Positions 14,623-22,771 are shown, counted from the first letter of the stretch. The stretch is DNA of 22,771 bases from an uncultured Varibaculum sp. (GCA_947253735.1 CAMYAU010000009.1:1-22771); one strand, 5' to 3'. Program-made: numbers and translations. Notes: generated by a model from the sequence alone, not told the origin.

Positions 14623-15483
14623 TTATTTTTGACACCGGGGGCACCAGTAACTACGTCTACCGGCCACTATCTGGTCGCGAACAATCGCTCCGCAACGCCG
14701 ACAAGGCTGCCCAGAACGCTGGTAAACCCAAAATCGCCCTTGAGAGGGATCATCAGTAGTGCAGATAAGGCCTTCTTTAAGGCCGCGACGCATTTGGGAA
14801 CGCAAATCTTCCCACAGCGCGCGCAGACGTTTCACCGAGACTTTAGCTGCCTGCCGGTTCGGGTTAATCCCGCAACGGAAGAGGCATTCTGCGCGGTAAA
14901 TATTACCGGGGCCAGCAATAAAGGATTGATCCATCACTACTTCCCCAATCCGGCGCGTAGTTTTGCGGGCGCGGGCAATAAAATCCTCGGAACTGCAAGA
15001 TTCCACCAGTGGATCAGGCCCCAGACGGGCTAAAATTTTCTCCACCCCCGCTTTATCGAGCAGCTCACACTGGTTAGGGCCAGATAAATCCGCTACGGCC
15101 CGCGAAAACTCTAGCCGTAGCCGCACGTTCTCCCCGGGAGGACTCGGTTGGAACTGGCCGGAAAAATGCTTATAGGTGTCTCCGGGGTGTTCTCCCGCCA
15201 TCCGAGGAGCGCCAATATGCCCGGGTAAAACAATCCCCTTGTCAGCTTGAAACTTCCAAGAACCGTAAAGCCCTAAATGCACATGCAAAGTTGCTGGCTG
15301 CGGAATATCAAAATCAAGGAAGAGGTGCTTACCCCAAGCCCAGGGACGAGTAATTTTCGCGTTATCGAGGGCAGAAGCGCCCTCAGCAAAACGTCCCTGT
15401 GGGGAAGTAGCATGGGCCTTACTCAGTTTCGCTAGCTCGGTAAAAGCAATGGCTAAACGGTGAATAGAATGTCCTTCTGGCAT
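14623..15483 (-). CDS. nei: Fpg/Nei-family DNA glycosylase (Nei1-like)
   Basis: Base-excision repair enzyme that removes oxidised bases and cuts the abasic site; 286 residues. The protein begins MPEGHSIHR: Pro2 becomes the catalytic N-terminus and Glu3 is the conserved acid. The PEGH start favours the actinobacterial Nei (endonuclease VIII-like) branch over MutM (usually PELPE). A conserved Lys lies in AWGKHLFLDF, followed by the helix-two-turn-helix region SFIAGPGNIYRAECLFRCGI, and a C-terminal zinc finger CRRC ... YWCPRC with Arg in GRRSYW. The ATG has no evident ribosome site; a 15-bp inverted repeat abuts it. Divergent from pepO with 62 bp between. Confidence 0.93.
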   Translation of the reverse strand: MPEGHSIHRLAIAFTELAKLSKAHATSPQGRFAEGASALDNAKITRPWAWGKHLFLDFDIPQPATLHVHLGLYGSWKFQADKGIVLPGHIGAPRMAGEHPGDTYKHFSGQFQPSPPGENVRLRLEFSRAVADLSGPNQCELLDKAGVEKILARLGPDPLVESCSSEDFIARARKTTRRIGEVVMDQSFIAGPGNIYRAECLFRCGINPNRQAAKVSVKRLRALWEDLRSQMRRGLKEGLICTTDDPSQGRFWVYQRSGQPCRRCGAIVRDQIVAGRRSYWCPRCQK

Positions 15484-15484
15484 A

Positions 15485-15499
15485 AGGCAATTCTTGCCT
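15485..15499. promoter_or_regulatory. 15-bp inverted repeat abutting the nei start
   Basis: AGGCAA-TTC-TTGCCT, a perfect 6-3-6 inverted repeat, lies one base upstream of the nei ATG in the nei/pepO divergent region. It may be an operator, or a small hairpin covering the place where a ribosome site would be expected. Confidence 0.4.
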
Positions 15500-15545
15500 A
15501 GGGGGCTACGTTTGCCAAACCGCCAGGAATATTTAGGCTTAAAGC

Positions 15546-17525
15546 ATGAGTGAAAAATCCCTAGGGCAGATCCCGCGTATTCAAGATGACCTTTATCGCC
15601 ATATCAACGGTGCTTGGCTAGATAGCTACGAAATTCCAGCCGACCGGGCCGTTGATGGGGCTTTTCGCGACTTGGTAGAGGATGCACTGGCTCAGTGTCG
15701 CTCTCTATGCGAGGAAGCGGCTGCGGGAAAACTTGTGCGCCCACAGGAGTGCGAAACCGCTCGCGAGCGTTGGGATTTTGATGCCAGCCGGATCGGGCAA
15801 CTATTTGAGGCCTATCTAGATCAGGAGGCCCTGGCAAAGCAAGGAACCGCCCCGATTGCTCCCCTGCTAGAAAAAGTGGAGGCATGTCAGAGCCGTGATG
15901 AGTTAGCCGAGGTACTTGGACAGTTGGAACGGGAGGGTATTGATTCTCCGGTGGCTTTTCTGGTCAGTATCGATGCCGAGAATCCCGAGCGTTACATTGC
16001 CCAGTTCTATCAGGCCGGATTGGGACTGCCGGATGAATCTTATTACCATCAGGATGAACACCGGGAGATTCGGGAAAAATACCAGAAATTTTTAGGGGAA
16101 ATCGCGCGGGAAAGCGGGATTGCTGCCGTGGGCAAGGAAGATGCCTTTGCTCAGGAAGTATTCGATTTTGAAACTGCACTGGCGGGTCACCATTGGGATG
16201 CGGTGCGCAGCCGTGACGCACAAGCCACCAATAACCCCACTACTTTTGCAAAGTTTACCCATAAAAATTCGGGGTTTAACTATGCAGCTTGGGCAAAGGG
16301 TTTGAGACTACAGCTAGAGGACGGCTCTGACCCGATTAATGTATATATGCCTTCCTATCAGGAAGGTTTTGCCCAGCTATGGGCGAATACTGACTTAGCA
16401 GTATTGAAGCAGTATCTACAGATGAAAGTGGTTTTAGCTTTCTCTCCCTACCTGGATCCGAAACTGCAAGAGCTGCGTTTTTCCTTCTACGGAACTACCC
16501 TGTCTGGGACGCCGCAGCGCCCGGAGCTATGGAAGCGCGCAGTCGGAACTGTGGAATCGGTTTTAGATGAAGCTCTCGGCCGCGCCTACGTGGCGTACCA
16601 CTTCCCACCCGAACAGCGCGCGGCGATGGAAAAATTGGTAGATGCGCTTTTGGAAGCCTACAAAGATGCAATTAGCAACTTGGATTGGATGGGAGAAGAA
16701 ACCCGAAAGCGCGCCCTGGAAAAGCTTTCTAAATTTACCTGTAAAATTGGCTATCCGCGCCGTTGGCAAGATGACTTAGCCCTGCGGTTTAGCCCCGGCG
16801 ACACCCTGGTGGATATGATTCGCACTTCCAGTGCTTTCGAAACCGACTTCCAACTGGCCCGGATTTTAAAACCAGTGGACAAAGAAGAATGGCATATGAG
16901 CCCACAAACGGTCAATGCCTATTATTCTCCGCTCACTAACGAAATCGTGTTTCCCGCCGCGATCTTGCAGCCCCCATTTTTTGATCCCAAGGCTTCGCAC
17001 GCCGCTAACTTCGGGGGCATCGGCGCGGTAATTGGTCACGAAATTGGACATGGTTTCGATGATCAAGGCTCCCACTATGATGGTGACGGCAAGCTGACTG
17101 AATGGTGGACTGAGGCCGACCGGGCAGAATTCACTAAACGCACCGCGTCTTTGATTGCCCAATACGATGTTTACCGTCCCAGCGAACTACCCGGGGAGGA
17201 TGTACACGTTAACGGCGCCCTCACTATCGGGGAAAATATCGGGGATCTGGGTGGTCTGGCGATTGCTTTTAAGGCTTGGAAGAAGGCTCATCCGGAAGAG
17301 AGCGACTTGGCCCCGGAGTTCTTTTATTCTTGGGCTCAGGTATGGCGCACCGCGATTCGCCCCGAGGCCGCCCGCCAACGCCTGGTAGTTGATCCCCACT
17401 CCCCTGCCGAATTCCGTTGCAATGGGGTGGTGCGCAACCTGGATGCCTTCCATGACACTTTCCAGACCACGCCCGCCGATAAACTCTGGATGGAGCCGGA
17501 GGCACGGGTGAGAATTTGGGAATAG
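15546..17525 (+). CDS. pepO: M13-family zinc endopeptidase (PepO)
   Basis: A neprilysin-family oligopeptidase of 659 residues that cleaves small peptides. The N-terminal M13 domain (from DDLYRHINGAWLDSYEIPAD) is followed by the catalytic domain with zinc ligands H498 and H502 in IGHEIGHGFDDQG, and E563 in GENIGDLGG; the substrate-binding segment VNAYYSPLTNEIVFPAAILQ precedes them, and the chain ends with the usual aromatic-rich tail. No signal peptide or membrane helix is seen, so it is likely cytosolic, as in lactic-acid bacteria. No clear ribosome site precedes ATG 15546; an AT-rich TATTTA 10 bases upstream could be a -10 for a nearly leaderless message. Likely forms an operon with pepN, 48 bp downstream. 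Confidence 0.95.
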   Translation: MSEKSLGQIPRIQDDLYRHINGAWLDSYEIPADRAVDGAFRDLVEDALAQCRSLCEEAAAGKLVRPQECETARERWDFDASRIGQLFEAYLDQEALAKQGTAPIAPLLEKVEACQSRDELAEVLGQLEREGIDSPVAFLVSIDAENPERYIAQFYQAGLGLPDESYYHQDEHREIREKYQKFLGEIARESGIAAVGKEDAFAQEVFDFETALAGHHWDAVRSRDAQATNNPTTFAKFTHKNSGFNYAAWAKGLRLQLEDGSDPINVYMPSYQEGFAQLWANTDLAVLKQYLQMKVVLAFSPYLDPKLQELRFSFYGTTLSGTPQRPELWKRAVGTVESVLDEALGRAYVAYHFPPEQRAAMEKLVDALLEAYKDAISNLDWMGEETRKRALEKLSKFTCKIGYPRRWQDDLALRFSPGDTLVDMIRTSSAFETDFQLARILKPVDKEEWHMSPQTVNAYYSPLTNEIVFPAAILQPPFFDPKASHAANFGGIGAVIGHEIGHGFDDQGSHYDGDGKLTEWWTEADRAEFTKRTASLIAQYDVYRPSELPGEDVHVNGALTIGENIGDLGGLAIAFKAWKKAHPEESDLAPEFFYSWAQVWRTAIRPEAARQRLVVDPHSPAEFRCNGVVRNLDAFHDTFQTTPADKLWMEPEARVRIWE

Positions 17526-17573
17526 GAACACACCAAAGCAAGCATTAAGATAGGTCTAAAAACAGGAGAGGAC

Positions 17574-20132
17574 ATGCCGGGTACAAATCTGACCAAGATT
17601 GAGGCGCAAGCACGCAAGAGCGTTATCGGGAAAGTCGCTTACACCATCCAGGTGGAGCTATCGGAAAACGGAGAAACTTTCCCCTCCCGCACGGTGATTG
17701 ATTTTGAGGCTAAAGCCGGGGCCAGCACTTTCGTAGATTTAATTGCTCCCGAGGTACTGTCTATTCAGCTCAACGGTCAAGACTTGGGGACCGATTGTTA
17801 CCGGGACAGCCGCATTGAGCTTAGTGATTTAGCAGAGCACAACCGCCTGGAAGTCATCGCTAACTGTGCCTATATGCACACCGGAGAGGGCGCGCATCGT
17901 TTTACTGATCCCGCCGATGGCCTCACCTATGTTTATACCCAGTTTGAGGTGCCAGATGCGCGGCGAGTCTTTGCCTGTTTCGAACAGCCTGATTTGAAAG
18001 CGACCTATCAGTTCTCGGTGACGGTACCGGAAAGCTGGACGGTGCTATCAAATATGGATACTCCCTCCCCGCAGGCTTTGAAAGTAGAGAGGGCGGGAGC
18101 ACCCCAGCGACACCGTTTTGATTTTCCGGAAACTCCCCTGATTTCGACCTATATTACTGCCTTGGTGGCTGGACCCTACCATAGCGTAAAATCTGTACTC
18201 ACCAGTATTGATGGACGCACTATTCCCTTGGGGGTTTACTGCCGGCAATCCCTGGCCAAATATCTGGACGCCGATTTTGTTTTAGAGCAGACCATTGCGG
18301 GTTTCCGTTTTTATGAATCACGCTATGCCCGGCCCTATCCTTTCTCCAAGTATGACCAGATTTTCGTTCCTGAATACAACGCGGGCGCGATGGAAAATGC
18401 TGGTTGTATTACCTTCCGCGATGAGTACATCTTCCGCACCAAACCTTCCGGAGCCCAGTTGGAACAGCTCACTAACACGATTTTGCATGAGCTTGCCCAT
18501 ATGTGGTTCGGGGATTTGGTCACTATGAAATGGTGGGATGACCTGTGGCTCAACGAATCGTTTGCGGAATTTATGTCGTATTGGTGCATGGCAGAAGGTA
18601 CTCGCTTTAGTGAAGCTTGGACCGGATTTACGATGCGAAAGGTTTGGGGGGTTAACTGTGATCAGCTACCTACTACCCACCCCATTGTGGCACCTATAAC
18701 CGATCTGGCGGATGTGGAAGTTAACTTCGATGGCATCACCTATTCCAAAGGCGCATGTGTACTGCGCCAATTGGTTGCTTACGTGGGTGGCGGGAATTTC
18801 CTACTGGCCTTGCGTAACTATTTTGCTAACCATGAATTTTCCAATGCTACTTTGGCGGATTTCCTGAAGGAACTGGAAAAAACTAGCGAACGCAACCTGG
18901 ATGATTGGAGTAAGGTTTGGCTGCTAGAGGCAGGGATTACACAGTTAGAGTCTCGGATTGAGCGAGATGAGGACGGAAAGGTAATCAGCTTCCAAATAGT
19001 GCAGTCTTTACCCCAGGAAGGTACCAGTATGCGTCCTCATGCTACTAGTGTGGGCGCCTATGATTTTGATTCTCGCGGAAAACTAGTATTGGCGCGCCGG
19101 GCTAGCGTAGACGTTAAGGGAGAGATTACTGATGTTCCGGGTTTGGTCGGAACCAAGCATGACGTTTACGTGCTAAACGACCAGGATCTGGCCTATGCAA
19201 AGATCCGCTTCGATGCAAAGTCTTGGGAGACTATCCGTACGCGGGTTGGCGATTTCGTGGATTCTTTGCCGCGCGCAGTAATCATGTGTGCCGCCTGGGA
19301 TATGGTCCGGGACGGTGATTTGAGTGCTTCAAAATACCTCGACATGGCGTTGGAAGCGCTCAAACACGAGACTAATTCTTCGGTACTGAACGGGATATTG
19401 CGCCACATCCAGGGGGCGCTGGCATATTATGCTTCCGACCCGGCTGGTGCCCACCGCCTGCTAGCTCCGGCGCTTTTGGCTTTGGCCGAGGACGCAGAAC
19501 CGGCTTCGGATCGTCAACGTCAACTGGTGCGGGCTTTCCTGCAGGTAGCTGGAGAAAAAGAGGCAACGGAGATTAACCGTTGGTTCGATGAAGGCAATGT
19601 GCTCGAAGGGGTGAGCGTAGATACCGATCTACGCTGGGATATGCTCTTCGCCCTCGCCGCTAACGGGCAGGCCGACGAAGATATGATCCGCAAAATGGAG
19701 GAAAGCGACGATACGATTACTGGCCGGGAGAATGCTTTCTTGGCGCGGGCCGCGTTGCCTGGCCGAGAAAACAAAGCCCAGTGGGCGCAGCGGGTTCTCG
19801 ATGACACTACCCTCACCAATGGTCAGATTGATGCGTTGACTGCGGGGATTGCGCGTTCCCTTTGGCTGCAACCAGCCGATGCGGTCGATATGATCGAACC
19901 CTATTTCGCGGCGCTTAATGACATTTGGGCTAAGCGCACTTTGCATATGGCAGAATCACTGGTTGGCGGGCTTTACCCCCTAGCCGTCCAAAGCCGCGAA
20001 GGATTTGATCTGGTCGAGCGTACTGAACGCTGGCTGGCAGAGAATCCGGATGCTGATAAGGCGCTGCGCCGCCTGGTGCTAGAAGAACTAGATGGCGCTC
20101 GGCGTTCGCGGCGTGCCCGTACTGGTAAGTAG
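17574..20132 (+). CDS. pepN: Aminopeptidase N (M1 family)
   Basis: Zinc exopeptidase of 852 residues that removes N-terminal amino acids from peptides; cytosolic, no signal peptide. The exopeptidase motif GAMEN is at residues 271-275, and the zinc site HELAH (305-309) has its third ligand Glu328 in WLNESFAEF, followed by the conserved Tyr segment GITYSKGACVLRQL. A C-terminal ERAP1-like helical domain (~510-830) completes the actinobacterial PepN layout. The ATG follows AGGAGAGGAC. Together with pepO it forms a peptide-degradation pair: PepO cuts internally and PepN trims the fragments. A terminator lies about 50 bp after the stop. Confidence 0.96.
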   Translation: MPGTNLTKIEAQARKSVIGKVAYTIQVELSENGETFPSRTVIDFEAKAGASTFVDLIAPEVLSIQLNGQDLGTDCYRDSRIELSDLAEHNRLEVIANCAYMHTGEGAHRFTDPADGLTYVYTQFEVPDARRVFACFEQPDLKATYQFSVTVPESWTVLSNMDTPSPQALKVERAGAPQRHRFDFPETPLISTYITALVAGPYHSVKSVLTSIDGRTIPLGVYCRQSLAKYLDADFVLEQTIAGFRFYESRYARPYPFSKYDQIFVPEYNAGAMENAGCITFRDEYIFRTKPSGAQLEQLTNTILHELAHMWFGDLVTMKWWDDLWLNESFAEFMSYWCMAEGTRFSEAWTGFTMRKVWGVNCDQLPTTHPIVAPITDLADVEVNFDGITYSKGACVLRQLVAYVGGGNFLLALRNYFANHEFSNATLADFLKELEKTSERNLDDWSKVWLLEAGITQLESRIERDEDGKVISFQIVQSLPQEGTSMRPHATSVGAYDFDSRGKLVLARRASVDVKGEITDVPGLVGTKHDVYVLNDQDLAYAKIRFDAKSWETIRTRVGDFVDSLPRAVIMCAAWDMVRDGDLSASKYLDMALEALKHETNSSVLNGILRHIQGALAYYASDPAGAHRLLAPALLALAEDAEPASDRQRQLVRAFLQVAGEKEATEINRWFDEGNVLEGVSVDTDLRWDMLFALAANGQADEDMIRKMEESDDTITGRENAFLARAALPGRENKAQWAQRVLDDTTLTNGQIDALTAGIARSLWLQPADAVDMIEPYFAALNDIWAKRTLHMAESLVGGLYPLAVQSREGFDLVERTERWLAENPDADKALRRLVLEELDGARRSRRARTGK

Positions 20133-20183
20133 AGCCGAACACTACCAGTGGTTTCTTGACGCATTATTTAAATTTTGAAAGCA

Positions 20184-20211
20184 AAAGCCAGGCTTTAAGT
20201 TTTTATTTATT
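20184..20211 (+). terminator. Intrinsic terminator of pepO-pepN
   Basis: Stem AAAGC / GCTTT with loop CAG (20184-20196), followed by AAG and then TTTTTATTTATT. Short stem but a good T-rich tail, about 50 bases after the pepN stop. Confidence 0.5.
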
Positions 20212-20243
20212 ATTAAATAATTTCGTCATTTTATTAAAAGCCC

Positions 20244-20288
20244 GCGGGTAACTACTTTGTTACTTTTTATTACAAAGTAGTTACCCGC
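20244..20288. repeat. Long perfect inverted repeat (17-bp arms)
   Basis: GCGGGTAACTACTTTGT (20244-20260) and its exact reverse complement (20272-20288) enclose an 11-base AT-rich loop. No T-run follows on the plus strand, and only a broken one (CTTTTAATAAAA) on the minus strand. Candidates are a strong RNA hairpin protecting the pepN mRNA end, a secondary terminator, a dispersed repeat, or a regulator site, since each arm includes a GGTAAC/GTTACC element like those nearby. Confidence 0.8.
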
Positions 20289-20310
20289 TATAAAGCGAAG
20301 AACGTTCCAT

Positions 20311-20349
20311 GGTAACACCCCTGTTACCGACTGTCACCAAACTATTACC
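20311..20349. promoter_or_regulatory. Cluster of TGTTACC-like elements at helical spacing
   Basis: GGTAACA (20311-20317) and TGTTACC (20322-20328) form a perfect inverted repeat with a CCCC centre. TGTTACC is then followed by TGTCACC (20332-20338) and TATTACC (20343-20349), whose starts are 10 and 11 bp apart, one DNA turn each. This looks like a multi-site regulator target upstream of the phosphoesterase-transporter pair. Confidence 0.45.
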
Positions 20350-20463
20350 AGTAAAATTACATGCCTAAAAATCGCTTTCACCTGTACTTTTAAGCATTTT
20401 AGTTTATAGCTCACCGCGAGGTAAGCTCCTCATGATTTTTTTGAAGAAAAAAGTCAAGATTTT

Positions 20464-20483
20464 CTTTAACTAATGCGTTAAAG
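20464..20483. promoter_or_regulatory. 7-6-7 inverted repeat upstream of the phosphoesterase
   Basis: CTTTAAC (20464-20470) and GTTAAAG (20477-20483) form a perfect inverted repeat with a 6-base centre, 61 bp before the phosphoesterase ATG. Size and symmetry fit an operator of a dimeric regulator; no regulator gene is adjacent in the window. Confidence 0.4.
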
Positions 20484-20543
20484 TCCTGTAAATGTGATAC
20501 GCACCATTGGGGGTGGGTATCTATAAGTAGAAAGGCGATCTTT

Positions 20544-21416
20544 ATGCGGATCATTCAGATGTCTGATTTTCATCTAAGGGCGGATGGAAAACTTTCCTTT
20601 TTCAAGGTGGACACCGAACATCAAGTAAATTGTCTAATCCAACATATGCTTGATCTTCAAGAATACGAATTGCCAGAATTTTTTGTGGTTTCGGGCGATG
20701 TCTCCGAAGGCGCCGATATAGATGGCTACCGTCTGGTTAAAAAGAACCTAGAGAAACTTCCTCGTCCCGCTTATGTTCTACCTGGCAACCACGATGAACG
20801 TGACCTGATGCTAGAGATTTTTGACAAAGAGCTTCCCGTAAAAGACGATATTCGTCCTTACCTTTGCTACACGATTGAAAATCCGCAGCTGCGTACGATC
20901 GTGGTGGACACCGCGGAAGAAGGTAAACACTGGGGTGGCCTATCAGACCGGGTTGCGGAGTGGCTAGACGCGGAAATAAAGAAAGATCTAGAGACCCCCA
21001 CGATTGTGTTCTCGCATCACCCGCCCTTTAATACCGGTTTACCGGCAATGGATGAAGGATTTGGCAACGCTGACCGTTACGCAGAAATTTTGGGGCAACA
21101 CCCCAATCTGGTATTGCGCTTAGGGCATCTACATACTCCACTATTTACCACTTGGCGTGGGATTCAATGCGCGGTTTGCCCCTCCACTTCTATGCAGATG
21201 GAAGTAGATTTCCGAGAAAAAGATGGTCCGTACGTATCTGAAGAGGAAGCTGCAGATAACTTCAAGGGAGGCGGTGATCGTTTCTTCGTCGCGAATCCTG
21301 CATACATGATCCATAACCTGATAGACAACCGCATCAATACTCATATCGTGCCGGTTAATGCGGGTGCCGACTATTCCGGACCTTTTGTATTCAAATACTA
21401 CGAGGGTGAACACTAG
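20544..21416 (+). CDS. Calcineurin-like metallophosphoesterase (GpdQ/CpdA-type)
   Basis: A 290-residue two-metal phosphodiesterase or phosphatase; cytosolic, no signal peptide. The five family blocks are all present: D8 and H10 in MSDFHL, D52 in VVSGDVSEG, N82/H83 in PGNHDER, a histidine in VFSHHPPF, and the paired histidines of LRLGHLHTP. The arrangement and size match class III cyclic-nucleotide / glycerophosphodiester phosphodiesterases. The C-terminal ~70 residues (from VDFREKDGPYVSEEEAADNF) are more individual. The substrate is not readable from sequence. AAAGG lies 8 bases before the ATG. The transporter gene starts 8 bp after its stop, so the substrate of one is probably related to the other. 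Confidence 0.9.
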   Translation: MRIIQMSDFHLRADGKLSFFKVDTEHQVNCLIQHMLDLQEYELPEFFVVSGDVSEGADIDGYRLVKKNLEKLPRPAYVLPGNHDERDLMLEIFDKELPVKDDIRPYLCYTIENPQLRTIVVDTAEEGKHWGGLSDRVAEWLDAEIKKDLETPTIVFSHHPPFNTGLPAMDEGFGNADRYAEILGQHPNLVLRLGHLHTPLFTTWRGIQCAVCPSTSMQMEVDFREKDGPYVSEEEAADNFKGGGDRFFVANPAYMIHNLIDNRINTHIVPVNAGADYSGPFVFKYYEGEH

Positions 21417-21424
21417 GATTATTT

Positions 21425-22771
21425 ATGAAAACACATAACAAACTTGCAGGAAATCGGCAGGATAGCGATATTTCTGCCGCTCAGAATCTAAGAAGGGTTG
21501 CCTGGGTTACCCTTTTCGATTCCTCTGTCCAGTGGTACTGCTTTTTGCTCTACGGGACTGCTGCCGGAACAGTGTTCAATAAAGTGTTCTTTTCGGTGGT
21601 TCCCGATGAAAATACGCAGCTTGTATTGTCCTATATGTCCTTTGCTATCGGTTATATAGCAGGGCCATTTGGGGCGGTTTTCTTTGGCCAATTGGGAGAC
21701 AAGTACGGACGTAAATTTTCGGTCATTGTTTCTCTTCTTTTCATGGGATTATCTACGGCTGCTATTGGTTTTCTTCCCCCCGCGCAGGTTGCGGGAGTAT
21801 GGACAGCTATCGCTCTTCAGGTCATGCGCTTAACGCAATGTTTTGGCCGGGGTGGCACCTGGGGAGGTTCTATCCTCTTAGCCTACGAAAATGTGCCTGA
21901 AAGATTAAGGAATTTCTACGGTTCCATTCCGCAAATTGGTCTGCCAGTTGGTTTTGGATTGTCTTCAATCGTAATCCTAATTCCGTCCTACACCATGACA
22001 AATTCACAGTTCCTTGCGTGGGGCTGGCGGGTGCCGTTCTTGTTTGCGCTAGTACTCACCATTTTGGTTGTGGTCTTGAAAGACAAAGTTATGGAGACTG
22101 AGGATTTCAAGAAGGCGCAGGCCAAGTTAGAAGCTCAAGAGCAAGAGGCTTCTAGGCAAAAAGTTGGTTTTATCCCCATGGTTAAGCAGTATTGGCCTAC
22201 TTTACTACTTGGCTGTGGAACTCGGTGGGTTGATGGTACTTTCTACAACATCTTCATTGTCTGGATTTTGTCCTACTGTGTGGTCTGGCTGGATATGCCG
22301 TTATATCAAACCTACCTAATCACCATTATTGCTTGCGTATTCAAGATTCCATTTACCCTGTTTGGAGGTTGGGTTGCTTCCAAACTTGGTAACACTAGAA
22401 CCTTTGTAATCGGGGCAGTTTCGTCCGCGGTTCTATCAATCCCAACTTTAAAAGGTATTGAATGGACGCATGGTCATTTGTTCTTGACTACTGCGGTAAT
22501 CGTTTTGGGTTGGTCGATTGCATACAACCTTATTTGGGCTTGTATGGGATCGCTCTGGTCTAGCTATTTTGAAACGGAAGTTCGATATTCGGGGATTTCA
22601 TTCGTGTATCACGTTCCTAGTTTCGTGGTAGCCGGATTAGTTCCCACAATATGTACATACCTGGTCAATATTTCTAATGGAGACACCCTCTATGTTGGTA
22701 TTTATTCCACAATTGTGGCTTTAATCAGCGCTTGGTGTGCCTTGGAACTAAGAAGACGTTTTCGTCGTAGT
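21425..22771 (+). CDS. MFS transporter, metabolite:H+ symporter (MHS) type (3' end outside window)
   Basis: An open frame of 449 codons with no stop before the right edge; translated by eye from ATG 21425 (MKTHNKLAGNRQDSDIS). AGGA lies 6 bases before the ATG. The first helices include WVTLFDSSVQWYCFLLYGTA and the loop 2-3 motif GDKYGRKFS, then RLTQCFGRGGTWGGSILLAYENVPE and FYGSIPQIGLPVGFGLSS. This is the pattern of MHS-family proton symporters for organic acids, betaine or proline, where the usual text is GGEWGG; here it is GGTWGG. A charged central loop (KAQAKLEAQEQEASRQK) joins two six-helix halves. The frame ends at RRRFRRS, so most or all of the protein is visible. Co-transcribed with the phosphoesterase. 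Substrate unknown. Confidence 0.9.
   Translation, partial: MKTHNKLAGNRQDSDISAAQNLRRVAWVTLFDSSVQWYCFLLYGTAAGTVFNKVFFSVVPDENTQLVLSYMSFAIGYIAGPFGAVFFGQLGDKYGRKFSVIVSLLFMGLSTAAIGFLPPAQVAGVWTAIALQVMRLTQCFGRGGTWGGSILLAYENVPERLRNFYGSIPQIGLPVGFGLSSIVILIPSYTMTNSQFLAWGWRVPFLFALVLTILVVVLKDKVMETEDFKKAQAKLEAQEQEASRQKVGFIPMVKQYWPTLLLGCGTRWVDGTFYNIFIVWILSYCVVWLDMPLYQTYLITIIACVFKIPFTLFGGWVASKLGNTRTFVIGAVSSAVLSIPTLKGIEWTHGHLFLTTAVIVLGWSIAYNLIWACMGSLWSSYFETEVRYSGISFVYHVPSFVVAGLVPTICTYLVNISNGDTLYVGIYSTIVALISAWCALELRRRFRRS

Larger units (their letters stand above)
20133..20543. other. 411-bp non-coding, repeat-rich region
   Basis: No supported gene. It holds the pepN terminator, a 17-bp-stem inverted repeat, a cluster of TGTTACC-type elements, and a 7-6-7 inverted repeat close to the phosphoesterase start; each is listed separately. 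The first 100 bases are very AT-rich. A 13-codon ORF (20432-20473) with a weak GAGG upstream and five basic/aromatic-rich codon clusters was seen but not accepted as a gene. Confidence 0.6.

Noticed and set aside
14551..15033. 160-codon plus-strand open frame
   Set aside because: Antisense to nei, where catalytic and zinc-finger motifs fix the true frame.
20361..20393. 10-codon frame MPKNRFHLYF upstream of the phosphoesterase
   Set aside because: No ribosome site and no attenuator-like context.

Overview
The window looks like chromosomal DNA of a moderate-G+C actinobacterium. The block garA (FHA protein), ftsR and a resR-type MerR gene is an actinobacterial hallmark. Many genes start with GTG or TTG, and at least one promoter appears to give a leaderless mRNA. 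The base composition, the gene overlaps and the PepO/PepN peptidase pair would fit the Actinomycetaceae (a Varibaculum/Mobiluncus-like organism), but that genus-level guess is inference. No phage, transposase, CRISPR array, tRNA or rRNA was seen.

Layout. Positions 1-2494 (minus strand) carry transketolase followed by the 5' part of an RpiB-family sugar-phosphate isomerase, a carbon-metabolism pair. On the plus strand (2932-4917) is a purine-type NCS2 permease fused to an OHCU-decarboxylase-like domain whose catalytic residues are replaced. It converges on a minus-strand sodium:alanine/glycine symporter (4931-6493). Positions 6658-12242 form one tightly overlapping minus-strand operon in the order resR-like regulator, histidine kinase, response regulator, solute-binding lipoprotein, double-domain permease, ATPase. 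The kinase has almost no extracytoplasmic part, so the adjacent importer may be what it senses through. Upstream, also on the minus strand, are ftsR and garA (12347-13545). A 158-bp divergent region with a CRP-like palindrome separates garA from purU (13704-14558, plus). purU converges on nei (14623-15483, minus), which is divergent from pepO and pepN (15546-20132, plus). A 411-bp non-coding stretch rich in inverted and direct repeats then precedes a metallophosphoesterase and an MHS-type MFS transporter that runs off the window end.

How the genes work together. Much of the window concerns uptake (purines, alanine/glycine, an unknown ABC substrate, an unknown MFS substrate) and adjustment of central carbon/nitrogen metabolism (transketolase, GarA, PurU), together with peptide breakdown (PepO, PepN). 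The points most worth a second look are the permease fused to a degenerate decarboxylase domain, the resR/two-component/ABC operon, and the unexplained repeat-rich regulatory region at 20184-20543.
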